DNA of 8,166 nt from Candidatus Bipolaricaulota bacterium (lineage in GTDB: Bacteria > Bipolaricaulota > Bipolaricaulia > Bipolaricaulales > Bipolaricaulaceae): NCBI GenBank assembly GCA_015661965.1, contig DQVA01000300.1, positions 1-8,166 of the forward strand, written 5' to 3'. The notes below the pieces were generated by a model, which was not told the origin of the DNA, ran no database searches, and saw nothing but the letters and a program-made list of their open reading frames with translations. Of the stretch, positions 5,748 to 8,166 are shown piece by piece (position 1 is the stretch's first letter; each line of letters begins with the position of its first letter). The translations under genes were made by a program, and so were the position numbers.

Positions 5748-7508
5748 GTGCCGTACGACCCTACGAAGCTGGTGGATTGGCAGATCGCGCAACAGGCGGA
5801 GCGGGGGATGCCCACCCCCGAGGAGTGGGCGGAGAGGCTGGGCCTGAAAAAGGACGAGATCATCCCCTACGGGAGGATCGCCAAGCTCGACTACCTCAAG
5901 GTCTACGAGCGCCTGAAGGGCCGCCCCGACGGGAAATACATCGAGATCACCGCCATAACGCCGACCCCCCTGGGGGAGGGGAAGACCACCACCACGTTGG
6001 GCCTCATCGAGGGGCTGGCCAAGCGGGGAATGGACGTGGGCGGCTGCATCCGCCAGCCCTCGGCGGGCCCCACCTTCAACATCAAGGGGACCGCCGCCGG
6101 GGGCGGGAACGCCCTGCTCATCCCCATGACCGAGTTCACCCTGGGGCTCACGGGGGATATCGACGCCATCACCAACGCCCACAACCTGGCCATGGTGGCC
6201 GTCACCGCCCGCCTGCAGCACGAGTTCAACTATTCAGACGAACAGCTTAAAAAGCGTGGCCTCAAGCGGCTGGACATCGACCCCCGGCGGGTGGAGTGGC
6301 GGTGGGCGATAGACTTCTGCGCCCAGGCCCTGCGGCGGATCGTCATCGGCCTGGGGGGCAAGATGGATGGCTTTCTGATGGAATCGGGCTTCCAGATCTC
6401 GGTCTCAAGCGAGCTCATGGCCATCCTGTCCATCGTGCGGGACCTTGCCGACCTGCGGGCCCGGATCGGACAGATCACCCTGGCACATGACAAGCGCGGC
6501 AATCCCATAACCTGTGAGGACCTGGAGGTGGCCGGGGCGATGGCGGCCTGGATGCGGAACACCGTCAACCCTAGCCTCTGCTGCACGGTGGAGTACCAGC
6601 CGGTATTGGTGCACGCCGGGCCGTTCGCCAACATCGCCATCGGCCAGTCCTCGGTGATCGGGGACCTTTTGGGCCTGAAGCTCTTCGACTACCACGTGAC
6701 CGAGTCCGGCTTCGGGGCGGACATTGGGTTCGAGAAGTTCTGGAACGTCAAGTGCAGGATAAGCGGCCTCACCCCCAACGTCTCCGTGCTGGTCTGCACC
6801 ATCCGGGCCCTGAAGATGCACGGTGGCGGCCCCAAGGTGGTGCCGGGCAGGCCCCTGGCCAAGGAATACCAGGAGGAGAACCTGGCGCTGGTGGAGCGGG
6901 GGATCCCCAACCTGCTTCACCACCTGGAGACGGTTAAGAAATCCGGGATCAACCCGGTGGTGTGCATCAACCGGTTCCACACCGACACTGACAGGGAGGT
7001 CCAGCTCGTGCGGCGGGCGGTGGAGCGGGCCGGGGGCCGCTGTGCGGTCTCGGAGCACTGGCTCAAGGGGGGCGAGGGGGCGCTGGAGCTCGCCGATGCC
7101 GTCATCGAGGCCTGTCGGGAACCGGTGGACCTGAAATTCCTCTACCCCCTGGAGCTGCCGCTGCGGAAGCGGGTGGAGAGGATCGCCAAGGAGGTCTACG
7201 GGGCGGACGGGGTGACCTGGACCCCGGAGGCGGAGGCCAAGGCCAAGAAATTCGAGGAGGATCCCCAGTTCCGGGACTTCTACACCATGATGGTGAAGAC
7301 CCACCTTTCGCTTTCCCACGACCCCAGCCTGAAGGGGGTGCCCAAGGGCTGGGTGCTTCCCATCCGGGACATCCTGGTGTTCAGTGGGGCGAAGTTCCTC
7401 TGCCCCATGGCGGGGGACATCAAGCTCATGCCCGGCACCAGCTCCAACCCGGCCTTCCGCCGCATCGACGTGGACGTGGACACCGGGGAGGTGAAGGGCC
7501 TGTTCTGA
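5748..7508 (+). CDS. fhs: Formate-tetrahydrofolate ligase
   Basis: A 586-residue cytoplasmic enzyme that makes 10-formyl-THF from formate, ATP and THF, the entry of formate into the folate branch of the Wood-Ljungdahl pathway. The nucleotide-binding loop PTPLGEGKTTTT lies at 72-83. It is followed by RQPSAGPTFNIKG, AAGGGNALLIPM and LTGDIDAIT. Later come LDIDPRRVEW, VHAGPFANIA, VTESGFGADIGFEKF, ALKMHGGGP, NRFHTDTD, LKGGEGALELAD and the C-terminal MPGTSSNPAFRRIDVD. It is somewhat longer than the usual 550-560 residues. RQPS and GGGPKVVPGRPLAKEY resemble the long form known from eukaryotic C1-THF synthase more than the clostridial form (REPSLGP). It lies about 60 nt after metF, behind a hairpin and heptamer repeat. 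No folD or fchA is adjacent. Confidence 0.96.
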   Translation: MPYDPTKLVDWQIAQQAERGMPTPEEWAERLGLKKDEIIPYGRIAKLDYLKVYERLKGRPDGKYIEITAITPTPLGEGKTTTTLGLIEGLAKRGMDVGGCIRQPSAGPTFNIKGTAAGGGNALLIPMTEFTLGLTGDIDAITNAHNLAMVAVTARLQHEFNYSDEQLKKRGLKRLDIDPRRVEWRWAIDFCAQALRRIVIGLGGKMDGFLMESGFQISVSSELMAILSIVRDLADLRARIGQITLAHDKRGNPITCEDLEVAGAMAAWMRNTVNPSLCCTVEYQPVLVHAGPFANIAIGQSSVIGDLLGLKLFDYHVTESGFGADIGFEKFWNVKCRISGLTPNVSVLVCTIRALKMHGGGPKVVPGRPLAKEYQEENLALVERGIPNLLHHLETVKKSGINPVVCINRFHTDTDREVQLVRRAVERAGGRCAVSEHWLKGGEGALELADAVIEACREPVDLKFLYPLELPLRKRVERIAKEVYGADGVTWTPEAEAKAKKFEEDPQFRDFYTMMVKTHLSLSHDPSLKGVPKGWVLPIRDILVFSGAKFLCPMAGDIKLMPGTSSNPAFRRIDVDVDTGEVKGLF

Positions 7509-7535
7509 TCGTCAGGCGAGGATAAGGGGTTGAGA

Positions 7536-7620
7536 CTGGAGGGGCCCGGCGCCCCTGGGGCGGAGCCATGTTCGCCCTGGCCTACGGCTGGCGTTCAGGG
7601 GATGAACTCTTCCCCTCCAG
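7536..7620. repeat. Nested inverted repeats just after fhs
   Basis: CTGGAGGGG (7536-7544) is the reverse complement of CCCCTCCAG (7612-7620), and inside it CCCCTG (7552-7557) matches CAGGGG (7596-7601). A competing small stem AGGGGC/GCCCCT (7540-7545 with 7551-7556) could act as a weak terminator for the operon, but no T-run follows. A structured RNA or the end of a small element are alternatives. CCCCTCCAG also recurs at 8050-8058. Confidence 0.4.
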
Positions 7621-7677
7621 ATGCGCCCTGGGCGACTGGCAGCCAAGCCTAGGGTGCCGCTCACTGTAATGGTCCAT
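7582..7677 (-). pseudogene. Possible remnant of a DDE-integrase transposase C-terminus
   Basis: The minus-strand frame reads MDHYSERHPRLGCQSPRAHL and stops at 7582. It loosely resembles the C-terminal end of IS3/IS481-type integrases, whose usual pattern is a Y-N, then RPH, then LGY-x-SP or TP. Here the RPH appears as HPR and no catalytic DDE region is visible upstream, where the frame soon runs into the heptamer tract. If real, this is a truncated fossil. The match is about 20 residues and could be chance. Confidence 0.18.
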
Positions 7678-7714
7678 CTGTCTTGCGACCACCCACCCCA
7701 GCTCCTCCCAACCC

Positions 7715-7745
7715 CCATCACGCGTGACGCGTAATGCGTGACGAG
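7715..7745. repeat. Second heptamer repeat tract
   Basis: The tract reads as consecutive heptamers CCATCAC, GCGTGAC, GCGTAAT and GCGTGAC, followed by GAG. It contains the 10-bp palindrome TCACGCGTGA (7718-7727) and shares GTGACGAG and CCATCAC with the metF-fhs intergenic repeat, so the two look like members of one repeat family. Confidence 0.65.
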
Positions 7746-8166
7746 TCCCAGGGTGGTCCTTGGCCCCACGCTCACGGTAGGACGCCACCTTATCTTCGAT
7801 CAGGAGCCTCTCGGCCGCCGGTAGCCCGCCTGCCCCGAGCCCTGGCCGTGGAACACTGCCTCAAGCGGCTTGGCCGTTCGGTTCACCGGAACGCGAGCTT
7901 CGCTTCCGCCTCGTTCAGGATCCCCCTCACCCAGCTAGGTCGGGCCGGGCCACCTGTCTCCTCAAGGCCAGTTCCCACCCCGAAAGAAAGATGGCTCCCC
8001 CCCTTCCGTTGGACCCCACCCGCCTCACCTCTTAGTTCCCCAGCTGGTTCCCCTCCAGTGGCACGCCCCGTGAGGATCCAGGTTGTATTTTAAATTCCAA
8101 TCAGCGTTCCAACTGGGCGCCAATCTGCCAGGCAACTTATCAAACCCCCATCTCTGCACGGTTGAA

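Larger units (their letters stand above)
7509..8166. other. 658-nt stretch without a convincing gene
   Basis: Reading frames on both strands are short, lack ribosome binding sites and show no family motifs beyond a faint transposase-like trace at 7582-7677. The stretch contains GC-rich inverted repeats close to fhs, a heptamer tract at 7715-7745, and a last 80 nt that is clearly more AT-rich. It could be a decayed mobile element, an untranslated region, or an intergenic space before genes beyond the window. Confidence 0.6.

Noticed and set aside
7734..8093. 119-codon plus-strand frame in the gene-free region
   Set aside because: No ribosome binding site, no recognisable motif, begins inside the heptamer repeat and is proline-rich as expected from composition alone.
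8087..8112. Minus-strand TTGGAA and TAAAAT as a promoter
   Set aside because: The spacing is only 14 nt and no gene follows on that strand.

Overview
The window is GC-rich, densely packed bacterial DNA that reads as part of an H2-using, folate-dependent one-carbon (Wood-Ljungdahl methyl branch) locus of an anaerobe. Five complete plus-strand genes from 1844 to 7508 form an apparent operon: a [NiFe]-hydrogenase small and large subunit, then the two halves of an acetogen-type methylenetetrahydrofolate reductase (metV, metF), then formate-tetrahydrofolate ligase (fhs). Spacings are an ATGA overlap, 10 nt, 0 nt and about 60 nt. The composition, the folate-type acetyl-CoA pathway genes and the divergence of the proteins would suit a thermophilic or candidate-phylum acetogen such as Bipolaricaulota (Acetothermia), or a relative of Chloroflexi or Firmicutes. 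That placement is a low-confidence inference; no marker gene is present.

Region 1-1749, minus strand: a NuoE-like thioredoxin-fold [2Fe-2S] protein overlaps the start of a NuoF-like NADH/FMN flavoprotein, which runs off the left edge. The pair resembles the HydC/HydB (HndA/HndC) diaphorase module of NAD(P)-linked bifurcating hydrogenases or formate dehydrogenases. Its catalytic partner would lie beyond the window. Region 1750-1843 is a 94-nt divergent control region with a perfect 10-bp inverted repeat (4-nt spacer) and a plausible promoter towards the hydrogenase.

Region 1844-4113: a cytoplasmic (no Tat signal) [NiFe] hydrogenase whose large subunit ends three residues after its last nickel-binding cysteine, so it has no C-terminal peptide for a maturation protease to remove. 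Region 4124-7508: metV-metF-fhs. Fhs makes 10-formyl-THF from formate and MetVF reduces methylene-THF to methyl-THF; the cyclohydrolase/dehydrogenase (FolD or FchA) that links them is not in the window. The most attractive reading is that the hydrogenase feeds H2 electrons directly or indirectly to MetVF.

Between metF and fhs lies a hairpin with four tandem heptamers (ATCACCN), which could form two alternative stems just ahead of the fhs ribosome binding site. A related heptamer tract recurs at 7715-7745. Region 7509-8166 (658 nt) has no convincing gene. It holds a structured GC-rich inverted-repeat segment just after fhs, the second heptamer tract, a short minus-strand reading frame faintly like the C-terminus of a DDE-integrase transposase, and an AT-richer right end.
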